Position numbers and translations under genes: made by a program
In this document: piece after piece, positions 1 to 8,873 of the stretch
Layout of the letters: every line of letters begins with the position of its first letter
Position numbering within the stretch: the stretch's first letter is position 1
Source of the DNA: Rhodospirillaceae bacterium
GTDB lineage: Bacteria > Pseudomonadota > Alphaproteobacteria > Rhodospirillales > Rhodospirillaceae
Direction: 5' to 3'
Assembly (NCBI GenBank): GCA_020852595.1
Contig: JADZAK010000036.1
Location: 28,386 to 92,385, forward strand
Length of the DNA stretch: 64,000 bases
Notes under the pieces: generated by a model
What the model was told of the DNA's origin: nothing
The model's input: the letters and a program-made list of their open reading frames with translations, nothing else
Databases searched by the model: none

Positions 1-185
1 GCTACACCGCCATGACCGCCGGCCGCGCCGGCGGCAAGGTGAAGACCGGGATCCATGTGGCGGGCAACGGCACCTCGATCTGCCGTCTCGGCTACACCGG
101 TCTCAAGCTCATGGGGTGCGATGTCGCGACCTGGGGCACCAAGAGCAACAACAACTCGAACGCCATCAGCGAAATTTTGGCCTAA
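1..185 (+). CDS. C-terminal fragment of an unidentified protein
   Basis: An open frame enters from the left edge and ends at a TAA at 183-185, so only the last ~60 residues are visible. It is rich in Gly, Thr and Asn, contains the stretch AGRAGGKVKTGIHV and ends in NSNAISEILA. The tail faintly recalls the C-terminal part of secreted DUF1501/DUF1552-type proteins (a GGK/R-KTG-H pattern followed by a short helix), but I do not recognise it firmly. It is followed at once by a strong terminator, so it closes an upstream transcription unit and is not in an operon with the receptors that follow. Confidence 0.55.
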   Translation, partial: YTAMTAGRAGGKVKTGIHVAGNGTSICRLGYTGLKLMGCDVATWGTKSNNNSNAISEILA

Positions 186-208
186 TCACCGAAGTTTTTG
201 CAAAGAAG

Positions 209-240
209 CGGCGGGAGCTCCGGCTCCCGCCGTTTTTCTT
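209..240 (+). terminator. Rho-independent terminator
   Basis: Perfect 10-bp inverted repeat (CGGCGGGAGC with its complement), TCCG loop, then TTTTTCTT. It lies 24 bases after the stop of the partial gene and separates it from the first receptor. Confidence 0.9.
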
Positions 241-431
241 TGCGCGTCCGCGTGCGATCGGCCCAGCCCGGGGTGGCCAGCGGGATGTGTGGGATAAATG
301 CCGCATTCCTCTGCGGTTTGTCTCGATTTTGAGAAATTCTAAAGTTTTTGTAGGGGAACTCGGGTAGTTTTACCCCCAAGACCCGGCTAAGGAAGCCTGG
401 GCCGAACATTTCTCTTGGGGAGACCGTCTAT

Positions 432-3323
432 ATGACTACGTCCAAAAGCCGCACGCTGATGCGGCATGTCCATATTTTGTCTGTAACCACCGCCCTCACG
501 GGCGTTGCGCTCGCCGCTCCGGCCGCATTCGCCGCCGATGAACCTGCCTCGCTGGATGAAATCGTCGTCACCGGTTCGCGCATCGTGCGCGAAGGCTACG
601 AAGCCCCGACGCCGGTGTCGGTCCTCGGGTCCGATGAACTCGCGAACATGGGGCTGCCGAACGTCGCCGACGCGATGAACCGTCTGCCGGCGCTGCAAGG
701 CAATCTCGTCGGCCAGCGCTCGTCCAACACCGTCGGCGGCGGCACGGCGGGTATCAATTTGGCCAACCTGCGTAACCTCGGCGGTTCGCGTACCCTCGTG
801 CTGCTCGACGGCAAGCGCGTGGTCGGTTCGAACCTCGGCGGCATCGGCGGCGCGCTGGTCGGCGGCGCGGTCGACCTCAACATCATCCCGAACTCGCTGA
901 TCGAGCGCGTCGACGTCGTGACCGGCGGCGCCTCGGCCGTGTACGGCTCGGATGCGCTCGCGGGCGTGGTCAACTTCGTGCTCGACCGCGACTTCACGGG
1001 CGTCAAAGGCAGCGTGCAGGCCGGCGTCTCCACCTACGGCGATGCCGAGACATATAAAGTGGACGTCACCGCCGGCACGCCGTTCGCCGGCGGCCGCGGT
1101 CACTTCATGGTCAGCGGCGAACATTCTTATGCCGCGCCGATCGACCACGCCTACTATCGCAAGCAAATCGCCGACAACGCCTGGAACTGGGTGGCGAACC
1201 CGGCTTACGGCACGGGCGCGGGCCAGACCACCAGCGTTCCGCAGTACCTCGCGCTCGATCACATCGGCCTCGCCACCGCGACGCCGGGCGGCATCATCAC
1301 CGCCGGCCCGCTCAAGGGCACGGCCTTCGGTCCGGGCGGCACGCCGTACCAGTTCAACTACGGCTCCATCGTCAGCGCGCCGTATATGCAGGGCGGTGAC
1401 TGGCAGGCTTCGCGTCTTCAAGGTCAGCTCCCGCTGGACCTCGAGATGCAGCGTGAAGCGATCTTCACGCGCGTCAGCTACGACCTCGCCGACAACGTCA
1501 CGGCCTTCGCCGAAGCGCAGTGGGCCCATGCGTTCACCGACAACGAGCAGGGCGTCAATTACTTCCGCCTCGGCAACATCACCATCCGCAACGACAACGC
1601 GTTCATCCCGCAGTCGATCCGCAGCCAGGTGACCGCGCTCGGCCTCACCAGCTTCTCGCTCGGCACCTGGAACGGCGATTTCATCGGCATGGGCGCCGAG
1701 AACGAACGTCATTTCCGCCGCTACATGGCGGGCGTCGACGGCGCGTTCGAAGCGGCCGACACCACCTGGAACTGGGAATTCTCGGTCTCGCGTTCGACCA
1801 CCCACATCTCGGCGCGCTCGACCAACAACTACTACATCGCCCGCTACCTCGAAGCGACCGATGCGGTGCTGGACTCGGCCGGCCGCGTTGTCTGCCGTTC
1901 GACCCTCACCAACCCGACCAACGGCTGTATCCCGATCAACGTGATGGGGATCGGGGTCAACAATTCGACGCCGGGTTCCTACCCGTACTCGAACTTCAAC
2001 GGCTACCTGTTCACGCGCATGGCCCTCAACACCGTCGCGGGCCAAGTCACCGGCGAGCCGCTCGATACGTGGGCCGGTCCGGTCTCGGTGGCCTTGAGCG
2101 CCGAATACCGCAAGGAATCGGCGACGGGCTTCGCCAGCTCGTTCGACGAAGCCGGCGTGTTCTTCGCGGGTAACTATAAAGGCACCTCGGGCGCCTACTC
2201 GGTGAAGGAAGCCGCGTTCGAAACGGTCATCCCGCTCGCCCGTGACGAGGATTGGGCCCGCTCGTTCGATGTGAACGCCGCCATCCGCGCCACCGACTAC
2301 AGCCAGTCCGGTTATGTGACCACCTGGAAAGTCGGCGCGACCTACAGCCCGGTCGACGATATCACCTTCCGCGCGACGCGCTCGCGTGACATCCGCGCGC
2401 CGAACATCGGGGACTTGTTCTCGGGCGGCGCGTCGGGCACCGGCAACATCACCGACCGCTTCCGCAACAACGAAGCCTATACCACCGTCACCGTCACGCA
2501 GGGCAACCCGGCCCTGCTGCCGGAAAAGGCGGATACGACGGGTGTGGGCGTGGTGTTGCAGCCGACCTTCCTGCCGGGCTTCGGCGCGTCGGTCGACTAC
2601 TACAACATCGACATCAAGGGCGCGCTCGCGACCTTGAGCAACCAGGAACTGATCGACCGCTGCTTCGCCGGCGAAGCCGTGCTCTGCACGTACTTCGTGC
2701 GCGAGGGCGGTTCGGCGACGGGCCTGATCACGCGCGTCAACAACCGTCCGCGTAACCTGATCTCGCAACAGGCGCGCGGCATCGACTTCGAAGCCAGCTA
2801 CAACTTCCCGATGTCGACGTTCAACGACAGCTGGGAAGGCAACATGAACCTGCGTGGTATGGCCACGAAGGTCCTGCGCCTGAACAGCACCGACCAGAAC
2901 GGCGTGAAACAGGAAGGCGCCGGTGTCGGCGGTAGCGTGCAATCGGGCGCGCCGCTCACCACCGAAGATTTCCGGTACATCGTCTCGCTGACCTACAATC
3001 TCGCGCCGTTCTCCGGAACGGTCACGATGCGTGGGATCGGCGCGACGTCTTACAGCCGCACCGCGATCGTCTGCACCACGGGCTGCCCGGTGTCGACGAC
3101 GGCGGCGCCGACGTTCAGCATGAACCGCATCGACGGCGACCGTAAGTTCGACGTCAGCATGAACTACAAGTTCGACAATGGGATCACGACCTTCCTCGTC
3201 GTCGACAACGTGTTCAACGATCTTCTGCCGATCAAGTACGGCACGGTCGGCGCGGGTCTGTATCAGAACATCAACGGCGACGACGGCCGCACCTTCCGCT
3301 TGGGTGTGCGCTTCGAGATGTAG
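432..3323 (+). CDS. TonB-dependent outer membrane receptor (subfamily A, copy 1)
   Basis: A 963-residue TonB-dependent receptor, expected to form a plugged 22-strand outer-membrane barrel for energised uptake. A signal peptide ends near AAFAADEP (about residue 35). It is followed by the TonB-box-like segment DEIVVTGSR and a plug with the motifs EAPTPVSVLG, VLLDGKRVVGSN and RVDVVTGGASAVYGSDA, the last a hallmark of large alphaproteobacterial receptors. The barrel includes a Cys pair region (VVCRSTLTNP...GCIPIN) seen in all six tandem copies. It ends in GVRFEM rather than an aromatic residue. GGGGAG at about 415-420 supports the ATG at 432. It is closely related to the next gene and is closed by its own terminator. 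The ligand cannot be read from sequence. No exbB, exbD or tonB gene is in the window. Confidence 0.95.
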   Translation: MTTSKSRTLMRHVHILSVTTALTGVALAAPAAFAADEPASLDEIVVTGSRIVREGYEAPTPVSVLGSDELANMGLPNVADAMNRLPALQGNLVGQRSSNTVGGGTAGINLANLRNLGGSRTLVLLDGKRVVGSNLGGIGGALVGGAVDLNIIPNSLIERVDVVTGGASAVYGSDALAGVVNFVLDRDFTGVKGSVQAGVSTYGDAETYKVDVTAGTPFAGGRGHFMVSGEHSYAAPIDHAYYRKQIADNAWNWVANPAYGTGAGQTTSVPQYLALDHIGLATATPGGIITAGPLKGTAFGPGGTPYQFNYGSIVSAPYMQGGDWQASRLQGQLPLDLEMQREAIFTRVSYDLADNVTAFAEAQWAHAFTDNEQGVNYFRLGNITIRNDNAFIPQSIRSQVTALGLTSFSLGTWNGDFIGMGAENERHFRRYMAGVDGAFEAADTTWNWEFSVSRSTTHISARSTNNYYIARYLEATDAVLDSAGRVVCRSTLTNPTNGCIPINVMGIGVNNSTPGSYPYSNFNGYLFTRMALNTVAGQVTGEPLDTWAGPVSVALSAEYRKESATGFASSFDEAGVFFAGNYKGTSGAYSVKEAAFETVIPLARDEDWARSFDVNAAIRATDYSQSGYVTTWKVGATYSPVDDITFRATRSRDIRAPNIGDLFSGGASGTGNITDRFRNNEAYTTVTVTQGNPALLPEKADTTGVGVVLQPTFLPGFGASVDYYNIDIKGALATLSNQELIDRCFAGEAVLCTYFVREGGSATGLITRVNNRPRNLISQQARGIDFEASYNFPMSTFNDSWEGNMNLRGMATKVLRLNSTDQNGVKQEGAGVGGSVQSGAPLTTEDFRYIVSLTYNLAPFSGTVTMRGIGATSYSRTAIVCTTGCPVSTTAAPTFSMNRIDGDRKFDVSMNYKFDNGITTFLVVDNVFNDLLPIKYGTVGAGLYQNINGDDGRTFRLGVRFEM

Positions 3324-3350
3324 ACTTGTTTTAAAATAGTTCGAGATAGG

Positions 3351-3381
3351 AAAGGCCAGGGCTCGCCGCCCTGGCCTTTTT
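3351..3381 (+). terminator. Rho-independent terminator
   Basis: Perfect 12-bp stem (AAAGGCCAGGGC and complement) with a TCGCC loop and a T-rich 3' side, 27 bases after the first receptor's stop. Confidence 0.93.
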
Positions 3382-3595
3382 CATGTCCGCGTCGCGGCTA
3401 GGCGAAAATAAATACGTGTCTACAATATGTTAGCGCATTTATTGAAATGGATCCAAAGAGCTCGCAGGGCGCGGGTCTTTGTGACTTCATTCGCACAGCG
3501 CGCGGGAAAAATGGCGTGTGCGAAATTTTAGTGCGGAATTTTATTTCCGCTTCCGCTTAGTATCGCGCGCCTTTTCGACCAAGGGGGGAAATCTG

Positions 3596-6505
3596 ATGGT
3601 CCGTCGTTCCGGGCGCACAGTCGTGCGCCACATTCGTGCTCTGTCTATCACCACGTCTCTTGTCGGCGCTGCGATGCTCGCGCCGCAGGCGGCTTTCGCC
3701 GCCGACGCCGCGCCCGCCGCGGTCGATGAAATCATCGTCACCGGTTCGCGCATCGTGCGCCAGGGCTACGAAGCCCCGACGCCGGTGTCCGTGCTTGGCG
3801 CCGATGAACTCAACAACATGGGCCTGCCGAACGTCGCCGACGCCGTCGCGCGCCTGCCGGCCCTGCAAGGCAACACGGTCGGACAGCGCACCGTCTCCAC
3901 CATCGGCGGCGGCACGGCGGGCATCAATCTCGCCAACCTGCGCGCGCTCGGTCAGTCGCGCACCCTGGTGCTGCTCGACGGCAAGCGCGTCGTCGGCTCG
4001 AACCTCGGCGGTCTCGGCGGCGGCCTCATCGGCGGCGCGGTCGACCTCAACACCATGCCGAACAGCCTTATCGCGCGCGTCGACGTCGTCACCGGCGGCG
4101 CCTCGGCCGTCTACGGTTCCGACGCGCTCGCGGGCGTTCTGAACTTCGTCCTCGACAAGGAATACACGGGCGTCAAAGGCTCGGTGCAGGGCGGCGTCAC
4201 GACGTACGGCGACGGTGAAAGCTACAAGATCGATATCGGCGCAGGCACTCCGTTTGCCGGCGGCCGCGGCCACTTCCTGATCAGCGGCGAGCACGCCTAC
4301 AACGCGGCGATCGATCACGCCTACTACCGTCAGAACGTGATGGACAATACGTACAACTGGCTGACCAATCCGGCCTATGGAACCGGCGCCGGTCAAAGCA
4401 CCAGCGTTCCGCAGTACATCGCGCTCGATCAGGTTGGTCTCTCCAACGCCGCGCCGGGTGGGCTCATCACCGCCGGTCCGCTCAAGGGCACATACTTCCT
4501 TCAGGGCGGTACGCCGGCCAACTTCGTCTACGGCCCGGTCATCAGCTCGCAGTATATGTCGGGCGGCATGTGGAAGTTCTCGCGCCTCAACGGCCAGCTT
4601 CCGCTCAATATCGCGCTCGAGCGCGAAACCGTCTTCACGCGCGCCAGCTACGATGTCACCGACAACGTCACCGCCTTCGCCGAAGTGCAGTGGTCGCACA
4701 CCAAGAGCGTGAACTATCAGGGTGTGCCGTACTTCCGCCTCGGCAACCTCACCATCCGCGCCGACAACGCCTTCATTCCGGCGTCGATCCGTACGCAGAT
4801 GACCACGCTTGGCCTCACCAACTTCACGATGGGCACCTGGAACGGTGATTTCATCGACATGGGCGCGCGCAACCAGCGCTACTTCCGCCGCTACATGGCC
4901 GGCTTTGAAGGCAGCTTCGAAGCGGGCGGCACCGATTGGAACTGGGACTTCTCGGCGTCGCGCTCGACGACCCACATCTCGGCGCGTTCCACCAACAACC
5001 CGAACGTGCCGCGTTATCTCGAAGCCATCGACGCGGTCACCGATCCGGCCACGGGCCGCATCGTTTGCCGCGTCGCGCTCGGCAATCCCAATCATGCGTG
5101 TAAGCCGATCAACGTGATGGGCATCGGCGTCAACGATCCGACGCCGGGCGCCTATCCCTATTCGATCTTCAATGGCTACCTCTACACCCGCATGTCGCTC
5201 AACACCTTCGCCGGCACGGTTACCGGCGAGCCGTTCGAACTGTGGGCGGGTCCGGTGTCGGTGGCGCTCAGCGCCGAACACCGCAAGGAAGCGGCCACCG
5301 GCTTCGCCAGCGAGCAGGATTTGCTCCGTAACTTCTTCGCGGGCAACTACCAGCCGACGATCGGTGCGTACACCGTGACGGAAGGCGCCTTTGAAACCGT
5401 GGTTCCGCTCGCGCGCGATGAGGCCTGGGCCCGCTCGCTCGATCTCAACGCCGCCGTGCGCGCCACCGACTACAGCGCCTCCGGCTACGTGACGACGTGG
5501 AAGATCGGCGCCACCTACAATCCGATCGATGACGTCACCTTCCGTGTCACCCGTTCGCGCGACATCCGCGCGCCGAACATCGGTGAATTGTTCTCGGGCG
5601 GCACCACCGGAACCGGCACGGTCATCGATGTGTTCCGCAACGAGACCTACGCCATCCTGACGAACACCGTGGGGAATCCGAATCTGAAGCCCGAAAAGGC
5701 CGACACCACCGGCCTCGGCGTGGTGTTCCAGCCGACGTTCCTGCAAGGCTTTGGCGCGTCGGTCGACTACTACAACATCGACATCAAGGGTGCTGTCGCC
5801 ACACTCGGCTCGCAGCGTATCGTCGATCGTTGCCGCGGCGGCGATGCGGAGCTTTGCGCTCTGATCATTCGCGGCGCTCCGGCCGCGGGGCAGACGCTGG
5901 GCCTCATCACCCAGGTCAACAACCCGGGCCGCAACCTCGTCTCGCAACAGGCGCGCGGCATCGACTTCGAAGCCAGCTACAACATGCCGCTCTCGACCAT
6001 CGACGACTCATGGGCGGGTAACGTGCAGCTCCGCGGTCTCGCGACGAAGGTGCTCCGCCTGAACAGCATCGATCTCGACGGCGTGCTGCAGGAAGGCGCC
6101 GGCGTTCTCGGCAACGTCTCGACCGGCGCGCCGCTCACGACCGGCGACTTCAAGTACCTGGTCTCGCTCGGCTATACGCTGGATATGTTCTCGGGCACCC
6201 TCACCATGCGCGGTGAAGGTCCGGGCGTGTATCACAAGAACGCCACGGTCTGTACCACCGGCTGTCCGGTCTCCACGCCGAACGCGCCGACCTTCAGCAT
6301 GAACCATATCGAAGGCCGCAAGACCTTCGATCTCAATCTGAACTACAAGTTCATGGACGGCGCGGTCACGACCTTCTTCGTCGTGGACAATCTGTTCAAC
6401 GAACCCCTGGCCCTGCGCTACGGCCAGATCAGCAACGGCTACTACGAAAACACCAACGCCGACGAAGGCCGCATCTTCCGTCTGGGTGTGCGCTTCGAAA
6501 TGTAA
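3596..6505 (+). CDS. TonB-dependent outer membrane receptor (subfamily A, copy 2)
   Basis: A 969-residue TonB-dependent receptor, clearly a tandem paralogue of the preceding gene: same plug motifs (EAPTPVSVLG, DGKRVVGSNLGG, VVTGGASAVYGSDA), same barrel blocks and the ending GVRFEM. The open frame extends upstream to a GTG at 3518, but the ATG at 3596 is preferred. It has AAGGGGGG just upstream and gives a clean signal peptide (MVRRSGRTVVRHIRALS... to AAFAADA) followed by VDEIIVTGSR. The 272-base gap before it holds the previous gene's terminator and no obvious promoter match. It differs from copy 1 mainly in the extracellular-loop regions, which suggests diverged ligand preference (inference). 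Confidence 0.95.
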   Translation: MVRRSGRTVVRHIRALSITTSLVGAAMLAPQAAFAADAAPAAVDEIIVTGSRIVRQGYEAPTPVSVLGADELNNMGLPNVADAVARLPALQGNTVGQRTVSTIGGGTAGINLANLRALGQSRTLVLLDGKRVVGSNLGGLGGGLIGGAVDLNTMPNSLIARVDVVTGGASAVYGSDALAGVLNFVLDKEYTGVKGSVQGGVTTYGDGESYKIDIGAGTPFAGGRGHFLISGEHAYNAAIDHAYYRQNVMDNTYNWLTNPAYGTGAGQSTSVPQYIALDQVGLSNAAPGGLITAGPLKGTYFLQGGTPANFVYGPVISSQYMSGGMWKFSRLNGQLPLNIALERETVFTRASYDVTDNVTAFAEVQWSHTKSVNYQGVPYFRLGNLTIRADNAFIPASIRTQMTTLGLTNFTMGTWNGDFIDMGARNQRYFRRYMAGFEGSFEAGGTDWNWDFSASRSTTHISARSTNNPNVPRYLEAIDAVTDPATGRIVCRVALGNPNHACKPINVMGIGVNDPTPGAYPYSIFNGYLYTRMSLNTFAGTVTGEPFELWAGPVSVALSAEHRKEAATGFASEQDLLRNFFAGNYQPTIGAYTVTEGAFETVVPLARDEAWARSLDLNAAVRATDYSASGYVTTWKIGATYNPIDDVTFRVTRSRDIRAPNIGELFSGGTTGTGTVIDVFRNETYAILTNTVGNPNLKPEKADTTGLGVVFQPTFLQGFGASVDYYNIDIKGAVATLGSQRIVDRCRGGDAELCALIIRGAPAAGQTLGLITQVNNPGRNLVSQQARGIDFEASYNMPLSTIDDSWAGNVQLRGLATKVLRLNSIDLDGVLQEGAGVLGNVSTGAPLTTGDFKYLVSLGYTLDMFSGTLTMRGEGPGVYHKNATVCTTGCPVSTPNAPTFSMNHIEGRKTFDLNLNYKFMDGAVTTFFVVDNLFNEPLALRYGQISNGYYENTNADEGRIFRLGVRFEM

Positions 6506-6522
6506 GCGGCTCTAAAAAAATT

Positions 6523-6556
6523 GAGGCCAGGACGCGAGTCCTGGCCTCTTTTTTTT
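6523..6556 (+). terminator. Rho-independent terminator
   Basis: Perfect 11-bp stem (GAGGCCAGGAC and complement), GCGA loop, then eight T residues. It lies 17 bases after the second receptor's stop. Confidence 0.95.
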
Positions 6557-6560
6557 ATTC

Positions 6561-6662
6561 CCTCCCCTGAAAGGGGAGGGCGCAGGGAGGGGGCGTTTGT
6601 TGTTTCTGTTTCCCGCGAACGGAAAACGCCCCCCCTCCTTCCTCCCCTCTTTCAGGGGGAGG
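6561..6662. repeat. Large imperfect palindromic intergenic element
   Basis: Two arms of about 38 bases (6561-6598 and 6624-6662) are inverted copies with a few mismatches. Each arm also contains its own small palindrome (CCTCCCCTGAAAGGGGAGG on the left). The element fills the space between the terminator and the minus-strand VOC gene, whose stop codon is 15 bases away, so it may also end that gene's transcript. It looks like a REP/MITE-like intergenic repeat; no coding sequence or target-site duplication is evident. Confidence 0.7.
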
Positions 6663-6676
6663 CAAATTCAATCGCG

Positions 6677-7048
6677 TTATTTCGTCATGCAGAAGGCGGC
6701 CAGCTTGTTGCCGTCCAGGTCGCGGAAGTACGCGGCGTAGAAGCCGTCGCTGCGCGCGCCCGGCGGGCCCTCGCAGGTGCCGCCAAGCTCGATGCACTTC
6801 TTATGCAGCGCGTTGACCTGATCCGGGTTCGCGGCGGCCAACGCCACCATGTTGCCGTTGCCCACGCTTGCCTTTTGTTTGTCGAAGGGTGTCAGCACGG
6901 CGAACATCGGTTTATCGGGCGCCGTGCCCCAACCGATGCCGCGGTCGCTCTTGAACGCGACTTGCGCGCCCATCACGCCGAGCAGTTCGCCGTAAAACGC
7001 GACGGCTTTGTCGAGATTGTTCGTGCCGACGCAGGTATATCCGATCAT
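6677..7048 (-). CDS. VOC family (glyoxalase/bleomycin-resistance-like) protein
   Basis: A 123-residue single-domain protein of the vicinal oxygen chelate superfamily. The N-terminal beta-alpha unit starts GYTCVGTNNLDKAVAFYGEL, and the C-terminal half ends YAAYFRDLDGNKLAAFC, the typical DPDGN-like strand. These small proteins bind a metal or act as lyases, isomerases or antibiotic-binding proteins; the exact activity is not predictable here. The ATG at 7048 follows GGGGGAGAAC, a good ribosome site, so the longer upstream open frame is not used. It is monocistronic, opposite in direction to the surrounding receptors, and diverges from the next plus-strand unit. Confidence 0.85.
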   Translation of the reverse strand: MIGYTCVGTNNLDKAVAFYGELLGVMGAQVAFKSDRGIGWGTAPDKPMFAVLTPFDKQKASVGNGNMVALAAANPDQVNALHKKCIELGGTCEGPPGARSDGFYAAYFRDLDGNKLAAFCMTK

Positions 7049-7128
7049 ATGTTCTCCCCCGTTTGAAAATGGATCGGGCGGAAGCTTAGAGCGTTTTCCG
7101 GCGAAGGGGGACCCGGTTCTCTTTTTTC

Positions 7129-7157
7129 TTGACAATAGTCCCTTCATTAGGTACAAT
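7129..7157 (+). promoter_or_regulatory. Sigma-70-type promoter
   Basis: TTGACA at 7129-7134 and TACAAT at 7152-7157 are separated by exactly 17 bp, a near-consensus housekeeping promoter. It points rightward into the 437-base gene-poor region between the VOC gene and the secreted repeat protein (start 7486). Its transcript would either begin a small ORF at 7183 or form a long leader of the 7486 gene. Confidence 0.6.
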
Positions 7158-7182
7158 TCGGGACAAAGATCTGGAGCCTGCG

Positions 7183-7359
7183 ATGATGTCCTCTGCGCCG
7201 CGTCCCTTCTTCCACCTCCAAGCCCCCGCGTGTGCAAAGGTTAATAAGTGTCGCATAATGTCGCACGGTGTCGCAATTCCCGAATTCTCTCTCAATGCCT
7301 TGTTTCAAAAAGAGAATTTGAAATATGTCGCTGTCGCAACTGTCGCACGGGGGAAGTGA
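7183..7359 (+). CDS. Possible small ORF of unknown function (58 aa)
   Basis: ATG at 7183 lies about 20 bases after the expected start point of the promoter at 7129-7157 and is preceded by GGAG with a 6-base gap, so the signals are well placed. The product (MMSSAPRPFFHLQAPACAKV..., two Cys, basic C-terminus VARGK) has no recognisable family, signal peptide or membrane segment. Part of the frame coincides with the TGTCGCA repeats, so the DNA may instead be regulatory or encode a non-coding RNA. Otherwise this 437-base interval (7049-7485) has no gene. Confidence 0.2.
   Translation: MMSSAPRPFFHLQAPACAKVNKCRIMSHGVAIPEFSLNALFQKENLKYVAVATVARGK
7249..7347. repeat. TGTCGCA repeat array around an inverted repeat
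   Basis: TGTCGCA occurs at 7249, 7259 and 7269 (exact 10-bp period). TGTCGC follows at 7326, and TGTCGCA at 7332 and 7341. Between the two groups is an 8-bp inverted repeat, AATTCTCT at 7283-7290 and AGAGAATT at 7311-7318. The arrangement, one repeat per helical turn, resembles a cooperative protein-binding region upstream of the 7486 gene. I do not recognise the binding protein. Confidence 0.5.
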
Positions 7360-7485
7360 CGGAAACGCAGGGTTCCAAATTCCTTCATGCATAAAGCGCA
7401 TGGCTTGTCAGGAGCGGAGGGTGGGTCATACTGCCGCCCACAGCGTCACCGGCTTAGCCGGGTTCACGGTGAGGGGATGGGCCGG

Positions 7486-8856
7486 ATGCGCAGCGCACTT
7501 AAGTTTGGAACGGCTCTTCTTTTAGGCGCGGTGTCGATGACGGCCATGGCCGCCGACGCCCAGCGCACCGTTTTACCGGCCGAGCGCGAAGCTTATCTCC
7601 ATGTGCCGATGCCCGCGGGTTTCCGCGTTGAATACACCGAGCTTGAAGGGCCGGTGTTCGCCGATCGAAAAGGCATGACGCTCTATTACTGGCCGCACGA
7701 CACGCTCCGGAACGGCGTGACGGGCGATTCCAAGAACCAATCCGACTGCGGCTTCGAGAAAACGACTCTCACGGCCGGGCTCATGAGCCCGTATCCGCCG
7801 GGTCTCGAACTTCCCGATCTCGCGGCGCGCAAATCCTGCGCCGAGGAATGGCCGCCGGTGTACGCCGCCGACGATGCGAAGCCCATCGGTGACTTCACGC
7901 TGATCACCCGCAAGGACGGCAAGAAGCAGTGGGCCTACGACGAGCACGCGCTCTACACCTCGCCGCTCGACAAGGTGCCCGGCGACGTGATGGCCGCGAC
8001 TTCGCGCGAAAGCGGCGGCGGCAACGACGGCCCGGCGACGCGCCGCCCGGCGCAGCCGCCGTCGGCGATCCCGCCCGGCTTCGCGGTGCTCACCACCACG
8101 GGCGGGCGTCAGCTTCTCAACGACAAGAATTATTCGATCTATGTCTCGGACCGCGACGGCGCGAACACGTCCAACTGCGACGAGCTTTGCGCGCGCATGT
8201 GGCCGCCGATGCTGGCGCCGGTGGCGGCGAAAGGCCAGGGCGACTGGTCGACTTTCGAGCGTTCGCCCGGTGTCTATCAGTGGGCGTTCCGCAAACGCCC
8301 GCTCTACACCTATTCGCTCGACTACGACATTCGCAGCCTCAAAGGGAGCGACGAAGCCGGGTGGCACAATGTCTATCTTCAGCTCTCGCCCGCGCCGCCG
8401 AAGCCGTTCACGCGGCAAGAGACGCTCGCGGGCATCGTGCTGGCCGATGAGAACGGCAAGACGATCTATACTTATAACTGCGGCGACGATTCGGCCGATC
8501 AACTGGCGTGCGATCATCCCGGCGCGCCGCAGCAGTACCGTCTCGCGATTTGCGGCGGCGGCAACGCCGCGCGCTGTCTCGCGACCTGGCCCTACGTGAT
8601 CGCGCGCGACGGCGCGAAGGCGGAGAACCGCAGCTGGAGTGTCGTCACGATTGACCCGATGACCGGACGCCTCGCGCCCGCGGGCACGCAAAATACATTG
8701 AAGGTGTGGGCTTATCGCGACCGCCCCGTTTACACTTATGCCCGTGACCTGCAGCCCGGCGATACGTTGGGCGTGGCGCGCGGCGAGCACCGGGGGCGGC
8801 GCAACGGCTTTACCGCTTTCTGGCTGCGCGACGATTTCTTCGGCAACACTTACTAG
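7486..8856 (+). CDS. Secreted protein with YxYxxD-type repeats (COG4315/PF03640-like)
   Basis: A 456-residue exported protein. The signal peptide is MRSALKFGTALLLG to about AMAADA. The mature part holds several copies of a module of about 100 residues. In it a strand such as GKKQWAYDEHALYTSPLDK, YQWAFRKRPLYTYSLD or KVWAYRDRPVYTYARD is followed by a PGD-type turn. Paired Cys occur in two modules (CDELCARMWPP, CGGGNAARCLATWP). This matches the secreted repeat family annotated as predicted lipoproteins with Yx(FWY)xxD motifs, whose function is unknown; here there is no lipobox. ATG 7486 is chosen because GAGGGG at 7471-7476 has 9-base spacing and the signal peptide begins there. It lies 17 bases before the next secreted protein gene, so the two probably form an operon. 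Confidence 0.75.
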   Translation: MRSALKFGTALLLGAVSMTAMAADAQRTVLPAEREAYLHVPMPAGFRVEYTELEGPVFADRKGMTLYYWPHDTLRNGVTGDSKNQSDCGFEKTTLTAGLMSPYPPGLELPDLAARKSCAEEWPPVYAADDAKPIGDFTLITRKDGKKQWAYDEHALYTSPLDKVPGDVMAATSRESGGGNDGPATRRPAQPPSAIPPGFAVLTTTGGRQLLNDKNYSIYVSDRDGANTSNCDELCARMWPPMLAPVAAKGQGDWSTFERSPGVYQWAFRKRPLYTYSLDYDIRSLKGSDEAGWHNVYLQLSPAPPKPFTRQETLAGIVLADENGKTIYTYNCGDDSADQLACDHPGAPQQYRLAICGGGNAARCLATWPYVIARDGAKAENRSWSVVTIDPMTGRLAPAGTQNTLKVWAYRDRPVYTYARDLQPGDTLGVARGEHRGRRNGFTAFWLRDDFFGNTY

Positions 8857-8873
8857 GCTCCCGGGAGGGTGTG

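Noticed and set aside
407..420. CCGAACATTTCT before the first receptor as another paa-type operator
   Set aside because: Only part of the motif is present, it lacks the palindromic partner and promoter spacing, and it is easily explained by chance.
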